Positions 24,147 through 36,867 of a stretch of 64,000 nt of DNA are shown here, piece after piece. The translations under genes and the position numbers were made by a program. The notes under the pieces were generated by a model. That model ran no database searches. It was not told the DNA's origin and saw nothing but the letters and a program-made list of their open reading frames with translations. The stretch lies in the NCBI RefSeq assembly GCF_000701485.1, contig NZ_JNIZ01000003.1:1-64000 (forward strand), given 5' to 3'. This DNA is from Mycoplasmopsis sturni DSM 22021 (lineage in GTDB: Bacteria > Bacillota_I > Bacilli_A > Mycoplasmatales > Metamycoplasmataceae). Position 1 is the first letter of the stretch. Every line of letters begins with the position of its first letter.

Positions 24147-25583
24147 CCTCTTTTTTTGAATAATGACTCATAAAATATACAAGAAAACAATGCCGGAAGG
24201 AACAAGGACTAAAATCATTCATAATCATCAATTTGAATCAGTTTTAGGTGCGTGGCTTTGTCAATATTGACTTTCTATTTCATTTAATTTTTCTTGATAA
24301 GCTTGCCGGATTTTTGTTGATAATTGGTTGGAGTTTAAACTAATTAATTTATTGAGTGTTTCTTCACTTAAATCTTTAGGATCTTGATTAAAAGCATTAA
24401 TTAAATGATTATCTTCAAGACCTTCGACCAATTCATCATTGTTACGAATATTTTGATCATTAAGTTTTTTATTGGCTTTAATAAGTGCATTTAAATCATT
24501 TTCTTTTAGGGCACTTACAAATTGATTCATAGGTGAATCGACATATTGAATGGCACGCGATAAATCATTTTTAGTTTGTTCATATATGTCAATGCTAATT
24601 TTATCTCTATCATTTTTAATTAAAGATTCTGCTTGAGCAATTTGGTTTTTAAGTTTATTTTGGTGTAAGTTAGTTGCATTCTTGAAGATATTTGAATTAA
24701 CAAGATCAGAAGCTTTATTAAATAATTTAACAATGTCACTATAAAGCGAATTTAGCTTGATGCTCTCACTTAAAATAGCTTCATATTCTTCTGAATCAGC
24801 AATATTAAGTTTTTGTAATAATTGATTTTTTTGGATTTGGTTTAAATTTTCTAATTTATTGATGCTACTAAAAGCTTCTTGATAAATAGGTTGATATTTT
24901 TCACCATCAAGTTTCTTTTGAGCCGATTCTAGTTGGTATATTAAATCATTTAAATCACTAGCATATAAGGATTTGTTTTCCTTAATCGCTTTATCGATGT
25001 TTGCTAAAACTTTATCGTATGCATTTTTTCTTCGATTTGAAGCAAAAATATACATATCTCTGTATTTTACTGCAGATTCTGCTAATTGAAGTTTCTTTTG
25101 AGCTTTTTCAAGTGCTTCTGAATAAAGTTGTGCCTCTTCAAGATTATATTGAAAATAACTTTCTGAATCTTGCAAAAGCCGTTTTTTAAAGATCTTTTTT
25201 TGATCATTATTTAAATTTGGAATTAGATTAATTTTTTCTAAATAAGCTTGTGCTTGCTCTAATTTTTCTTCTCCATCTAATGTCTTTGAATAATTTTGAA
25301 CCTGCTCGATTAAATTAGCTAATTCCTCATCGTTCACTTGAGTTAAATTATCTATTGCCTCCTGCAATTTATTCACAAAAGCTTTATACTGATTTTGGGC
25401 TAAATTGCTTGAAGCATTAAAAAGATTTGAATGATCAATGATCTTTTTCCCAGATTCTAAGGTAGATTTTGCTTTTTCAATTAAACTTTGGTTTTGCATT
25501 TGGCTCTGGTTAGCCGAAATTGCAATTAATGGAAAAATAGGACTTAATAATAACGTGCTTTTGATTGAAATTCTTCTTTTCAT
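24138..25583 (-). CDS. Surface protein with FIVAR/GA-like helical modules and C-terminal membrane anchor
   Basis: The 481-aa product begins with a signal-type segment (MKRRISIKSTLLLSPIFPLI) without a lipobox cysteine. The body is helical with FIVAR-like units that end in LDGE (near residues 105 and 226) and GA-like helices IPNLNNDQKKIF (near 118) and LENLNQIQKNQLL (near 240). These resemble staphylococcal Ebh-type repeats. The C-terminus has a Trp-rich membrane segment WWLWMILVLVPSGIVFLYIL followed by KKRQK. Three TGA codons in that segment are Trp, and missing them would truncate the protein. It shares module types with the giant protease lipoprotein across the R-M genes. Ligand unknown; albumin binding is only a family-based guess. 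Confidence 0.8.
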
Positions 25584-25675
25584 CTTTAAATCCCTTTCTT
25601 TGTAGGCAGTTTATAGCTAATTATAAAAATTTTATCAAATTTTTGCTTATATATTACTAATAAGTAATATATTTT

Positions 25676-25709
25676 AAAAAATAAAAATAAACTATCTTAC
25701 GATAGTTTA
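25676..25709 (-). terminator. ATP synthase operon terminator
   Basis: AAACTATC/GATAGTTT with a GTAA loop, then TATTTTTATTTT on the minus strand. The hairpin begins within the atpC stop codon. Confidence 0.88.
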
Positions 25710-26125
25710 TTTGTTTGATGAATTATAAACATCAATTCTGCTAATTGCTTTTTTGAGCTTCACTTCAAGTTTCATAGTGTCACCTGAAGAATTTTGTTTG
25801 ATTTTTTCCAACTCTTCTTGATACATTTTTAAATCATTTTGAGCACGGGCTAAATCAATATCGCTTGCTTTAATAATATCATCTGTGATAATATTGATTC
25901 GATTTTGATCAGCATATAAAATTCCGCTCCCAATATAACATTTTATGCTATTAGGATCTTTTTCGTATCCGATGGTTAACTTACCGGTTTCTACACTTGA
26001 GAAAATAGGTGAAATATTCGGTAAAATCCCGATATAACCATCAGCGATTTTTAATGTAACAATATCTACATCACCGCTAAAAAAAACTTTAGTAGGTGTA
26101 GTAATGGTTAAATGAGTTTGGGCCA

Positions 26126-26126
<1 letters not shown>
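25707..26126 (-). CDS. atpC: ATP synthase F1 epsilon subunit
   Basis: The 139-aa protein has the epsilon beta-sandwich (ADGYIGILPNISPIF) and the C-terminal helical hairpin (residues 90-139) that can inhibit ATP hydrolysis in this family. It is the last gene of the operon, and its ATG overlaps the atpD stop by one base. Confidence 0.94.
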
Positions 26127-28394
<2,268 letters not shown>

Positions 28395-28396
28395 GT

Positions 28397-29974
28397 CTAA
28401 ATGTAGTCTTTATATTTTTCAGGGAATGACTTGTAATTTTTTGGATCGTAGTTTGGAATGCTTGAAATAATTTCTTGGATGATTTTGAGTAAGCTTTTGA
28501 TGATAATTTCGTTATTTTCTTCTTCGATTTTGCCAGTTTCTAAAATATCTTTATACACTGAATGAAGCATTTTATCATCATGAATAGCTTGTAAAACGTG
28601 ATCACGATATTCGTGAATTTTATCTTTTGGTAATGGATTAATTAATCTTTCTTTAACACCGGTTAAAATAATAGCTTGGGCAGCTTGAGCAATTGGTTTA
28701 TATTGCTCTTGTTTGAGTAATTCATAAACTTTAGCTCCATGCTCTAAAATTGTTTTGGTTGAATCATCTAAATCCGAACCAAATTGAGCAAAAGCTTGCA
28801 TTTCATTATATTGAGCAAGCTCAAGTTTAAGAGAACCAACGACACTTTTCATCGCTTTGGTTTGCGCTGATGAACCAACACGCGAAACAGAAAAACCAAC
28901 ATCAACAGCAGGTCTTTGACCAGCGTTAAATAAGTTTTCACGGGTAAAAATTTGTCCATCAGTAATAGAAATAACATTAGTTGGAATATAAGCTGAGATG
29001 TCCCCTTGTTGTGTTTCAATAATTGGTAAAGCTGTAATTGAACCACCACCATATTGTTTGTTTAATCTAGCAGCACGCTCTAAAAGTTGAGAGTGAAGGT
29101 AAAAAACATCCCCAGGGTAAGCTTCACGTCCAGGTGGACGACGAAGTAATAACGAAAGAGTTCTATAAGCAATAGCATGTTTTGAAAGATCATCATAGAC
29201 AATTAAAACATCTTTTCCTTGACTCATTCATTCTTCGGCGATTGTAACTCCAGTATAAGGAGCAATATATTGTTGTGGAGCTAATTCAGAAGCTCCTGCA
29301 ACAACAATAGTGGTATATTCAAGTGCTTCAAAGTCAGCAAGTTTTTTAACAATTTGTGCAACAGTTGAGTTTTTTTGTCCAATTGCTACATAAACACAAT
29401 ACACATTTTTACCTTTTTGGTTAATAATGGTATCAATAGCAATGGATGTTTTTCCGGTTTGACGATCCCCGATAATAAGTTCACGTTGACCTTTTCCAAT
29501 CGGAATCATTGAGTCAATTGCAATAATTCCGGTTTCTAGTGGTTGATTAACTTCTTTTCTAGTCATAACCCCGGGAGCAACTTTGAAAATTTCCCGTTTT
29601 TTGTTGGTTTTAATTTCGCCTTTACCATCAATTGGCATTCCAAGAGCATTAACAACTCTTCCAAGCAATTCATCTCCAACTTCAACTGAGATAACTTCTT
29701 TGGTTCTTCTAACGGTGTCCCCTTCAGAAACTGAGTTAGCATCTCCAAAAAGAGCAACCCCAACAGCTTCTTCTTCAAGGTTAAGAGCAAGTCCATAAAC
29801 ATCATTATCAAAGACAACAATCTCAGAGTTCATAACATTATCAATTCCTGATACTAAAGCAATTCCATCACCAATTGAAATAACTTTTCCAATTTCTGAT
29901 TGATCTACTTTTAAATCATAATTCTTGATTTTATCTTTAATAATAACTGAAATATCATCAAGTTTAATGGCCAT
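28397..29974 (-). CDS. atpA: ATP synthase F1 alpha subunit
   Basis: The 525-aa alpha subunit has the P-loop GDRQTGKT at residues 169-176 and the signature [17 protein letters not shown] near residue 355. One TGA near residue 249 is Trp. GGAGGTAG precedes the ATG, and the start overlaps the atpH end by 11 nt. Confidence 0.98.
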
Positions 29975-30527
29975 CTACTACCTCCTTTATTTTATTTTGC
30001 ACAATTGCATTAGATAGTTTGTTTAAATCATTTAAATAGTTATCTTGAATAATTTTGCTATCTGAAACAATTTGAAATCCACTAATTAAACTAGGATTAA
30101 CCACGTTAACAACTTCAAAAGTATTACCATGATCTGTTTCAAGACGAATACGAATTTTATCTAATAGAGCTTCTGAAATAGGTTCAGGAGTAATAACTTT
30201 AACAAAAGAAATATTCATCTCTTCGTTAGATTGTTTAAGATATTGCGTCACAATTTTTTTTAAATATAAAATTGAACGACGCTCTAAAGCGACTTTAACT
30301 GTATTAATAACTAATTTATCAAGTCCATCTAAAACTTGATCAATTAAATCAAGGCGCTCTTTTTTTGCAATGAATTCGTTACTTAAAAAAGCAATGAATT
30401 CGGGATTTTGATTGATTATTTTCAAAAGAGTTTCCATGTCTTGGTGCATAACTTTGAATTTGTTTTGTTCTTTAACAAGTTCAAAAATAGCAACAGCATA
30501 TCCCTTAACGTTGGCTTGAACTAACAT
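29964..30527 (-). CDS. atpH: ATP synthase F1 delta subunit
   Basis: The 187-aa protein has the OSCP/delta pattern: an N-terminal helical bundle ([14 protein letters not shown]) and a C-terminal [20 protein letters not shown]-like segment. It forms the peripheral stalk cap. It overlaps both neighbours: TAATG with atpF and 11 nt with atpA. Confidence 0.93.
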   Translation of the reverse strand: MLVQANVKGYAVAIFELVKEQNKFKVMHQDMETLLKIINQNPEFIAFLSNEFIAKKERLDLIDQVLDGLDKLVINTVKVALERRSILYLKKIVTQYLKQSNEEMNISFVKVITPEPISEALLDKIRIRLETDHGNTFEVVNVVNPSLISGFQIVSDSKIIQDNYLNDLNKLSNAIVQNKIKEVVDGH

Positions 30528-31123
30528 TAATTAAGTCCTTTGATTGGGGTGGTATCATCAAGAAATTTTTCAATAATTTCTTCTGTGCTTTCTTTGGAAA
30601 TTTCTCTTTTAAGAATTTTTTCAGCGAGTTCTTTTGCAGTTTGAGCAACAATTTGACGTGATTTAAGTTTAAATTCTTTTTGTTGCTTGTTAATATCTAA
30701 ATGCGCTTCTTCTAATAATTGTTTAGCATCATTTTTTGCTTTTCCAGTGTATTCGATCACAATTTTTTCAGAACGAACATATCCTCTGTTGACAATGCTT
30801 TCTGCTTGATTATTAGCATTTTCTAAAACTACATTGACTTGATTGAGTTTTTCGATCATTTCTTCTTTAATTTTAATTGACTCATCAATATTGTTTTGAA
30901 TAAAATCTTTTCTTCTTTTAATCATTTCTTTGACTGGTTTACGAACAAATACATATAACACAACAAATAAAATAATAAAAGCTAGAATTGTCGCAATCAT
31001 CAATGGAACACTTGGAAAAATAGCACTAAATTTTTCACTAATTGATTCAGCAAAGTCTTTTGGAGCATCAATAGCATTGTTATTTTGAGTTGCTTCAAAA
31101 ACTTTTTCTAGGGTCTGTACCAT
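30527..31123 (-). CDS. atpF: ATP synthase Fo b subunit
   Basis: The 198-aa subunit has one membrane helix near residues 35-60 (VPLMIATILAFIILFVVLYVF) followed by a long charged coiled coil that forms the peripheral stalk. The leading 34 residues before the helix are longer than in Escherichia coli, as in other mycoplasmas. Confidence 0.94.
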   Translation of the reverse strand: MVQTLEKVFEATQNNNAIDAPKDFAESISEKFSAIFPSVPLMIATILAFIILFVVLYVFVRKPVKEMIKRRKDFIQNNIDESIKIKEEMIEKLNQVNVVLENANNQAESIVNRGYVRSEKIVIEYTGKAKNDAKQLLEEAHLDINKQQKEFKLKSRQIVAQTAKELAEKILKREISKESTEEIIEKFLDDTTPIKGLN

Positions 31124-31129
31124 AATAAA

Positions 31130-31453
31130 TTATTTTCCTAGGAAGAATAAAAGGAATGCAATAACTAAACAATAAATTGCAGCTGATTCAGAAATTCCGG
31201 CAGTGATAATGAACATAGTACGGATTTTGCTTTCTGCTTCTGGGTTTCTTGAAATAGCTTCAACAGCTTTTCCACCAGCAAATCCTTGTCCAACAGCTGA
31301 TCCAAGAGCACCAATCATGGCAACTCCGGCCCCTAAACATACAAGCCCAAATCCGATGCTTGTTCCTTGTTCTGCTGCTTTAGCAGTAGTATCTGATGCT
31401 ACAGGTGTTGTTGTAGCTGTATCTTCAAATAATTTAGTAAGATTTTGAATCAT
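31130..31453 (-). CDS. atpE: ATP synthase Fo c subunit
   Basis: The 107-aa proteolipid has two membrane helices joined by a polar loop with RNPEAESKIRT. The second helix holds the proton-carrying Glu in ITAGISESAAIYC. A Thr/Ala-rich N-terminal extension of about 35 residues precedes helix 1. AAGGAGAA precedes the ATG. Confidence 0.96.
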   Translation of the reverse strand: MIQNLTKLFEDTATTTPVASDTTAKAAEQGTSIGFGLVCLGAGVAMIGALGSAVGQGFAGGKAVEAISRNPEAESKIRTMFIITAGISESAAIYCLVIAFLLFFLGK

Positions 31454-31462
31454 AATTTCTCC

Positions 31463-32239
31463 TTAATAAGTGGCTTTAATTTTTTGATTACCTCTAAAAC
31501 GATTAAAGATATTTTTCTTAGCTTGTTCTTTTTTGGTTGGTACGGCTGAGTGTCCCTCTCCGGTTTCTCCAATTCAATAACTCGTAGTTAGAACGATGAA
31601 AACATAAGATTGAATAACCGCGTCGAATATATCAAAGTAGAAATGGAAAAATGGAGTAATTATTGGTGCTAAAAAGTATCATTGATGATTACCCATATTT
31701 GGTAATTCCATTCAAACAAGACCAAAAACACTGTATAAAAGAAACATAACCACACCACCACCAATTAAGTTTCCATATAAACGGAAACCAAGCGAAATAA
31801 GCGGCGCAACTGCCCCAACAATTTCAAGTGGATTAAGATATTTTTTCAAATATTTAATTTTTTGGTAAATAAAACCAGTGATGAAAATACCTAATCAAGA
31901 AGCTAAAGCTAATGTTAAAGGAATCGAATACGAAGTACCAATGGGTTCTAAACCAATAACACCTAATAAATTCCCAAGTAAAAGTAAAGTAAATAAAGTC
32001 ATTAAGTAATGTCTTGCATTAGGGATTTTATTATCAACAGTATCATCAAAACTATTATCAAAACCAGTTACATAAATTTCAGCAACTAATGCAATACCTT
32101 GTGGTGCTTCATTGGCTTTAACTTTTTTAATTTTGAAATACACAATAACACTTAAAACACAAATACAAAGAACTGTTAAAATTAGTGAAAAAAGTTGTGG
32201 TTGTGCTCATTCAAAAAGTTTAGCAGTAAAATTTGCCAT
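31463..32239 (-). CDS. atpB: ATP synthase Fo a subunit
   Basis: The 258-aa membrane protein is the proton channel half. Reading TGA as Trp joins several segments. RHYLMTLFTLLLLGNLLGVIGL and LGFRLYGNLIGGGVVM-like sequence (with the essential Arg in the helix near 31790) identify it. It ends RGNQKIKATY. The ATG overlaps the stop of the upstream AtpI-like gene (TAATG). Confidence 0.93.
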
Positions 32240-32673
32240 TAATCCTCCTTTCTATTTAATTTTTTTGCTAGAATATGCGCTAAAGCATAAGATCAACCTA
32301 AAATAGTTCAACCAAAAACTAAAGCAAAAATATTAATTGGTCGATCAACAATAGCAAGGCGTGAGGCATCAGCACTTGCTTTGCTTTTATTGATAAAAAT
32401 AGCACCGACAATAACACCTGAGACAATTAAATAAAGAAAGAAATTCTTCAATAAAATCGATAAAATCGCTATTTTCTTGGGTCTAGTCGTTAAAATGGTA
32501 CGAGCTACTAAAATATTAATTTGCATAGTTAAATAAGCCAAAGCGCTTCCTAGAGCAAAACCAAAAATTATTCCGTAATCTCAATAAATTAAGATAGCAG
32601 AAATTAAGCAGAAAATAAAAAATAAGCTAAAGAACGAAATATTTATAAATCTTTCGTTATAGCTTTTTGTCAT
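32239..32673 (-). CDS. AtpI-like small membrane protein of the ATP synthase operon
   Basis: The 144-aa protein has four hydrophobic segments and lies first in the operon, the position of atpI/uncI, an assembly or cation-handling factor for Fo in other bacteria. Sequence similarity to AtpI is not obvious by eye and the assignment rests on position and topology. Two TGA codons are Trp. AAAAGGAGC precedes the ATG at 32673. Confidence 0.75.
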
Positions 32674-32865
32674 TTTTGCTCCTTTTGTTTGCTTTTTTTA
32701 TTTTATAACTTTTATTTTTTAAAAATAGCAAAATAAAAAAATTTTTTGCTAGTTAATTCTAGCTTTATGTAAAAATTTTTACATAAATAAAGTTGCTATT
32801 ATACCGATTCAAAATAGTGCTATATAAAAAAGTATATAATTAAGAAATTAAATATAAGGAGTCTT
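32674..32865. promoter_or_regulatory. Divergent promoter region, ATP synthase operon / pgi
   Basis: On the minus strand TATAAT (32798-32803) precedes the ATP synthase operon. On the plus strand TATAAT (32835-32840) precedes pgi. Between the minus -10 and the atp genes lies a perfect 24-bp palindrome at 32764-32787 with half site TTTATGTAAAAA. No good -35 boxes are seen. Confidence 0.55.
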
Positions 32866-34170
32866 ATGAAAATTACTTATTTAGATTTACAAATTGAGAA
32901 ACTTTTACCTAATGGTATTGAAACAGTTAAATATCTACAAGATAAAGTTTCAAAAATTCACCATGCAGTAGAAACAAAAACCACAAATGAAGCCGAATGA
33001 TTAGGATGATATAACTTACCTGATCAAGTAGACCAACAAGAATTACAAGTAATGAAACAAAAAGCTCAACAATGAAAAGACTTAGGTGTTGAAGTTGTTG
33101 TTGTTATTGGAATTGGTGGATCATACTTAGGAGCTAAAACTGGATATGATTTTGTTTTTGGCCCTTATGCAAAACAAAAACCACAAATGGAGCTTGTTTT
33201 TGCCGGAACAGATTTATCATCAACATCACTAAGCGAAAAACTTGAATATGTTAAAGGTAAAAAATTTGCTATTAATGTTATTTCTAAATCAGGAACTACA
33301 TTGGAACCTAGTGTAGCATTTAGAGAATTTAGAAAATTATTAGAATCACAAACTTCTTCTTTAGAAGAAGCTGCTGAACTTGTAGTAGCAACAACCGATA
33401 AAGCAAAAGGATTATTAAACGAATTAGCTACTGAAAAAGGTTATTTAAAATTAGTTGTTCCTGATGATATTGGTGGGCGTTTCTCAGTATTAACAGCTGT
33501 TGGGCTTTTTCCTTTTATTTGTGCCGGAATTAATGTAGACTTAATGTTACAAGGTACTTCAGTTACTGCTAAAGAACTTGCTTCTGATAAATTAGAAGAA
33601 AACCCTGCTTATCTTTATGCTGCAAGTCGTTATTATCTTCACACACAAGCAAAATATGCTGTTGAATTATTGGTAACTTATGAACCTAAATTACAATACT
33701 TTACTGAATGATGAAAACAATTATTTGGTGAAAGTGAAGGAAAAGAAGGTAAAGGTCTTTGACCTGCATCAGCTATTTACACAACTGATTTACACTCACT
33801 AGGTCAAATGGTCCAAGAAGGAAGCAAAATTCTTTTTGAAACTATTTTATCAGTGCAACAACCTCAATATAACCTTAATTTACAAAGTGATGCACAAGAC
33901 ATCGATAAATTATCATATTTAAACGGTAAAGACTTACACAGTGTTAATAATACTGTTTTAGAAGCTACATTAAATGCTCATGCTAATGTTGGAAATGTAC
34001 CAAATGCTCAATTAATCTTTAAAGACTTTAGTGAAGCTTCACTTGGTGCTCTTTTTATGTTCTTTGAACGTGCTGTAACTATGTCTGGTTACCTATTAGA
34101 AGTAAATCCATTTAACCAACCTGGTGTTGAAGTTTACAAAAAAAATATGTTTGCTTTATTAAAAAAATAA
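32866..34170 (+). CDS. pgi: Glucose-6-phosphate isomerase
   Basis: Pgi links glucose 6-phosphate and fructose 6-phosphate in glycolysis. The 434-aa protein shows GIGGSYLGAKTGYDF near residue 83, SKSGTTLEPSVAFR, DDIGGRFSVLTAVGLFP and WWKQLFGESEGKEGKGLWP, all typical of the short bacterial form. AAGGAG lies 4 nt before the ATG. Several TGA codons are Trp. It is a single-gene unit. Confidence 0.97.
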
Positions 34171-34187
34171 AACAAAAGAAGTCAAAA

Positions 34188-34222
34188 AAACTAAATGCTG
34201 TTAATGCATTTAGTTTTTTCTT
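34188..34222 (+). terminator. pgi terminator
   Basis: CTAAATGC/GCATTTAG (34191-34198 with 34206-34213) is followed by TTTTTTCTTTT. Confidence 0.9.
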
Positions 34223-34237
34223 TTACTTTATCAAGTA

Positions 34238-34270
34238 GGCAAAGAAAAAACTACACAAATGTGTAGTTTA
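34238..34270 (-). terminator. Ribosomal protein operon terminator
   Basis: On the minus strand AAACTACAC/GTGTAGTTT with a 4-nt loop runs into TTTTTTC. It follows the rplO stop codon by about 20 nt and ends the operon here. Confidence 0.88.
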
Positions 34271-34287
34271 ACATTATTGAAATTGAA

Positions 34288-34728
34288 TTATAAATCAAGT
34301 ACTGATCCACCAGCTGATTCAATAGCTTCTTTAGCTGAATCTGACACAGCGTGAACTTGAACTTGTAATTTTTTAGTTAAAGTTCCATTTCCTAAAACTT
34401 TAATAGGTAAAGTTCTTTTTACAAGGTTTTTTGCAAATAATGATTCAATTGATACGGTTTCTCCGTCTTGGAATTTCGCTTCTAAGTCTTTAAGGTTAAC
34501 AATTTGGAATTCGATGTGATTTACATTGGTAAATCCACGTTTTCCAATTCTTCTGAATCAAGGAGTTTGACCCCCTTCAAATCCAAGTCTGTGTCCTTTA
34601 CGTTTGTTTTGTCCTGATTGACCTTTACCAGCTTGTTTACCTTTACCAGCAGCGTGTCCACGTCCTTTACGGTGTTTGTCTTTACGTGAACCTTCGGTTG
34701 GTTTTAATGAATGTAATGAAAGTGCCAT
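34288..34728 (-). CDS. rplO: 50S ribosomal protein L15
   Basis: The 146-aa protein has the basic Gly-rich N-terminus ([20 protein letters not shown]) and [18 protein letters not shown] of L15, an early-assembly protein. No Shine-Dalgarno motif precedes the ATG, which sits 1 nt past the rpsE stop, so translation is probably coupled. It is the last gene of the operon; secY does not follow. Confidence 0.97.
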
Positions 34729-34729
34729 A

Positions 34730-35365
34730 TTATACTAAATCCTTTACATCTTTATTTCTAATTTCAGCAATTTGTTCTACTGTTCTTAGTTGTGTTAAGG
34801 CTTTTAAAGTTGCTTTAACGGTGTTTGCTTTTGAACGTGAACCGTATGTTTTAGTTACAATGTCGGTGTATCCTGCAAGTTCAACAACAGCACGTACTGT
34901 TCCAGAAGCAATAAGCCCTTTTCCTTTTGGAGCAGGTTTAAGCATTACACGTGAAGCTAAGAATTTTGCTCTAATTTCGTGTGGTACTGTTCCATTTACA
35001 AGTGGTACTTCAACTAAATTGTTTTGTGCATCTTTGATAGCTTTTTTAATTGCATCAGGAACTTCTTTTGCTTTACCGTGTCCAAATCCAACACTTCCTT
35101 TTTTGTTCCCTACAACTACAAAGGCACTAAAACTAAATCTTCTTCCACCTTTAACAACTTTAGTAACACGAGCAATATCAACAACTTTTTCACTAAATTC
35201 TGATACAGGAGCTTCAAAGTTTCTTCTTGCTCTTGGACGACGTTCTTTGGTGTTAGCTTTTGTTCCTTTTGCAAGAGTTTCTTTGTTAGCTGGTGCTGGT
35301 TTGTCTTTACGAACTACTTTAACTTCTTTAGTTCCGGCTACAGGTGCTTGTTTTTGATTTTCCAT
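34730..35365 (-). CDS. rpsE: 30S ribosomal protein S5
   Basis: The 211-aa protein has the S5 double-stranded RNA-binding fold with [19 protein letters not shown] and [15 protein letters not shown]-type motifs. The first 50 residues are a Lys/Ala/Pro-rich extension absent from the 166-aa Escherichia coli protein. Its ATG overlaps the rplR stop (TAATG). Confidence 0.97.
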   Translation of the reverse strand: MENQKQAPVAGTKEVKVVRKDKPAPANKETLAKGTKANTKERRPRARRNFEAPVSEFSEKVVDIARVTKVVKGGRRFSFSAFVVVGNKKGSVGFGHGKAKEVPDAIKKAIKDAQNNLVEVPLVNGTVPHEIRAKFLASRVMLKPAPKGKGLIASGTVRAVVELAGYTDIVTKTYGSRSKANTVKATLKALTQLRTVEQIAEIRNKDVKDLV

Positions 35366-35715
35366 TAGAATTTAACTCCTTTTGCTCTAACTGCTTCAGC
35401 GAATGCTTTAACTCTTCCATGGTAAATGTACCCTGAACGATCAAAGACTAATTCTTGAATTCCAAGTTTTAAAATTGCATCTCCAAATTTTTCTCCAAGA
35501 GCTGCTGCTGCGGCTATGTTTCCGCCATAGGTTGCATCTTTAAGAGTTGAGATACTTGCAAGGGTAACCCCTTTTGAATCATCAATAAGTTGTGCGTAAA
35601 AGTTTTGGTGTGATTTAAAAACGCTAAGACGTGGTTTAAGTGAAGTTCCGGCGATTTTTTGACGGATACGAATATGTTTAGCTTTTCTAGCTGCATTTCT
35701 TGATAATTTTGCCAT
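35365..35715 (-). CDS. rplR: 50S ribosomal protein L18
   Basis: The 116-aa 5S rRNA-binding protein shows RPRLSVFKS-like [19 protein letters not shown] and [20 protein letters not shown], the L18 signature. The start lies 21 nt after the rplF stop. Confidence 0.97.
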   Translation of the reverse strand: MAKLSRNAARKAKHIRIRQKIAGTSLKPRLSVFKSHQNFYAQLIDDSKGVTLASISTLKDATYGGNIAAAAALGEKFGDAILKLGIQELVFDRSGYIYHGRVKAFAEAVRAKGVKF

Positions 35716-35736
35716 AATATCTTACCTAGCTTCAAA

Positions 35737-36276
35737 TTATTTAGAAGCTGTTTTCCCTTCTTTACGTCTGATTTTTTCACCTTTATATGAAATACCTTTA
35801 CCTGAGTAAACGCTTGGTTTTCTCACTGATCTAACTACTGATGCAAAGTGACCAACTGATTGTTTATCAATCCCTGACACTGCTACTTCGGTAGGTTTTG
35901 CAAGAGTTACAGTTACATCACTAGGAATATTTAAAGTAACATCGTGGCTGTATCCAGCTGAAATTACTAATTGATCTCCTTTAAGAACGGCTTTGTAACC
36001 AACCCCTTTAATTTCAAGTTCAATTTTGAATCCTTCTGAAACACCTTTGATCATGTTTGCAATGTGAGCATTGGTTGTTCCATGAAGTTGTTTTGTGGTT
36101 TTTTCTTCATTTGCTCTTACAGTAGTAACTTTTGAATCTTCTACATTAACAGTAATTTTTGGACTAAATTCTCTAACTAAGGTTCCAAGTTTTCCGGTAA
36201 CAGTAACTTTAGTTCCTTCTACAGTAACTGTAGTTCCAGCTGGGATAGTTAAAACTCTATTTCCAACTCTAGACAT
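35737..36276 (-). CDS. rplF: 50S ribosomal protein L6
   Basis: The 179-aa protein starts MSRVGNRVLTIP and ends with the L6 signature KPSVYSGKGISYKGEKIRRKEGK near the factor-binding site. The ATG at 36276 has AGGAG upstream; a longer reading frame start is rejected because L6 begins here in relatives. Confidence 0.97.
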   Translation of the reverse strand: MSRVGNRVLTIPAGTTVTVEGTKVTVTGKLGTLVREFSPKITVNVEDSKVTTVRANEEKTTKQLHGTTNAHIANMIKGVSEGFKIELEIKGVGYKAVLKGDQLVISAGYSHDVTLNIPSDVTVTLAKPTEVAVSGIDKQSVGHFASVVRSVRKPSVYSGKGISYKGEKIRRKEGKTASK

Positions 36277-36283
36277 TTTACTC

Positions 36284-36679
36284 CTATCAAATGTAAGCAA
36301 CGATTTCGCCACCTACATTTTCCTTTTTAGCTTCTTTTCCAGTCATAAGACCTTTTGAAGTAGACATAATTACTGTTCCGTATCCTGAAAGCACTGAAGG
36401 AATATCTTGAGCTTTAACATAAACTCTAAGACCTGGTTTTGAAACTCTTTTGATTCCAACAATAGCACTTTGAGAACCTTTGTATTTAAGTGAAACCACA
36501 ATTTTCTTGTCAATTCCTTGACCTTCTACCTTGTATTCTCCGACATAACCTTCTGTTTGAATTAATTTAACGATTGCTTCTTTTTTATTTGAGAAAGGAA
36601 TTTCTACGGTTTTGTGTTTTCTTTGATTAGCGTTTTTAATACGTACAATTAAATCTGAAATTGGATCTGTAATGAACAT
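36284..36679 (-). CDS. rpsH: 30S ribosomal protein S8
   Basis: The 131-aa protein starts MFITDPISDLIVRIKNA and has the C-terminal STSKGLMTGKEAKKENVGGE signature. It ends in Tyr-Ile-Trp: the last Trp codon is TGA, directly followed by TAG at 36284-36286, so a standard-code reading would drop the final residue. Confidence 0.97.
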
Positions 36680-36681
36680 AA

Positions 36682-36867
36682 TTATCAACTCGCTTTCTTC
36701 ATACCTGGAATTTTACCTTCGTGTGCAAGGTTTCTAAAGCAGATACGACATACTTTATATTTTCTTAAAACCGCATGTGGACGTCCACATAATTCACAAC
36801 GTGTATATGCACGAGTAGAGAATTTAGGGTGACGTTTAGCTTTTTCAATAAGTGCTTTACGAGCCAT
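36682..36867 (-). CDS. rpsN: 30S ribosomal protein S14, zinc-binding short form
   Basis: The 61-aa type Z S14 has two CxxC pairs (CELC near residue 23 and CRIC near residue 39) that bind zinc. It ends KKASW with the Trp encoded by TGA, followed by TAA at 36682-36684. AAGGAGAT precedes the ATG, which overlaps the rplE stop by one base. Confidence 0.97.

Noticed and set aside
34686-35357. 223-aa plus-strand frame
   Set aside because: It is the antisense of rpsE and rplO; the product has no recognisable features and those genes are certain.
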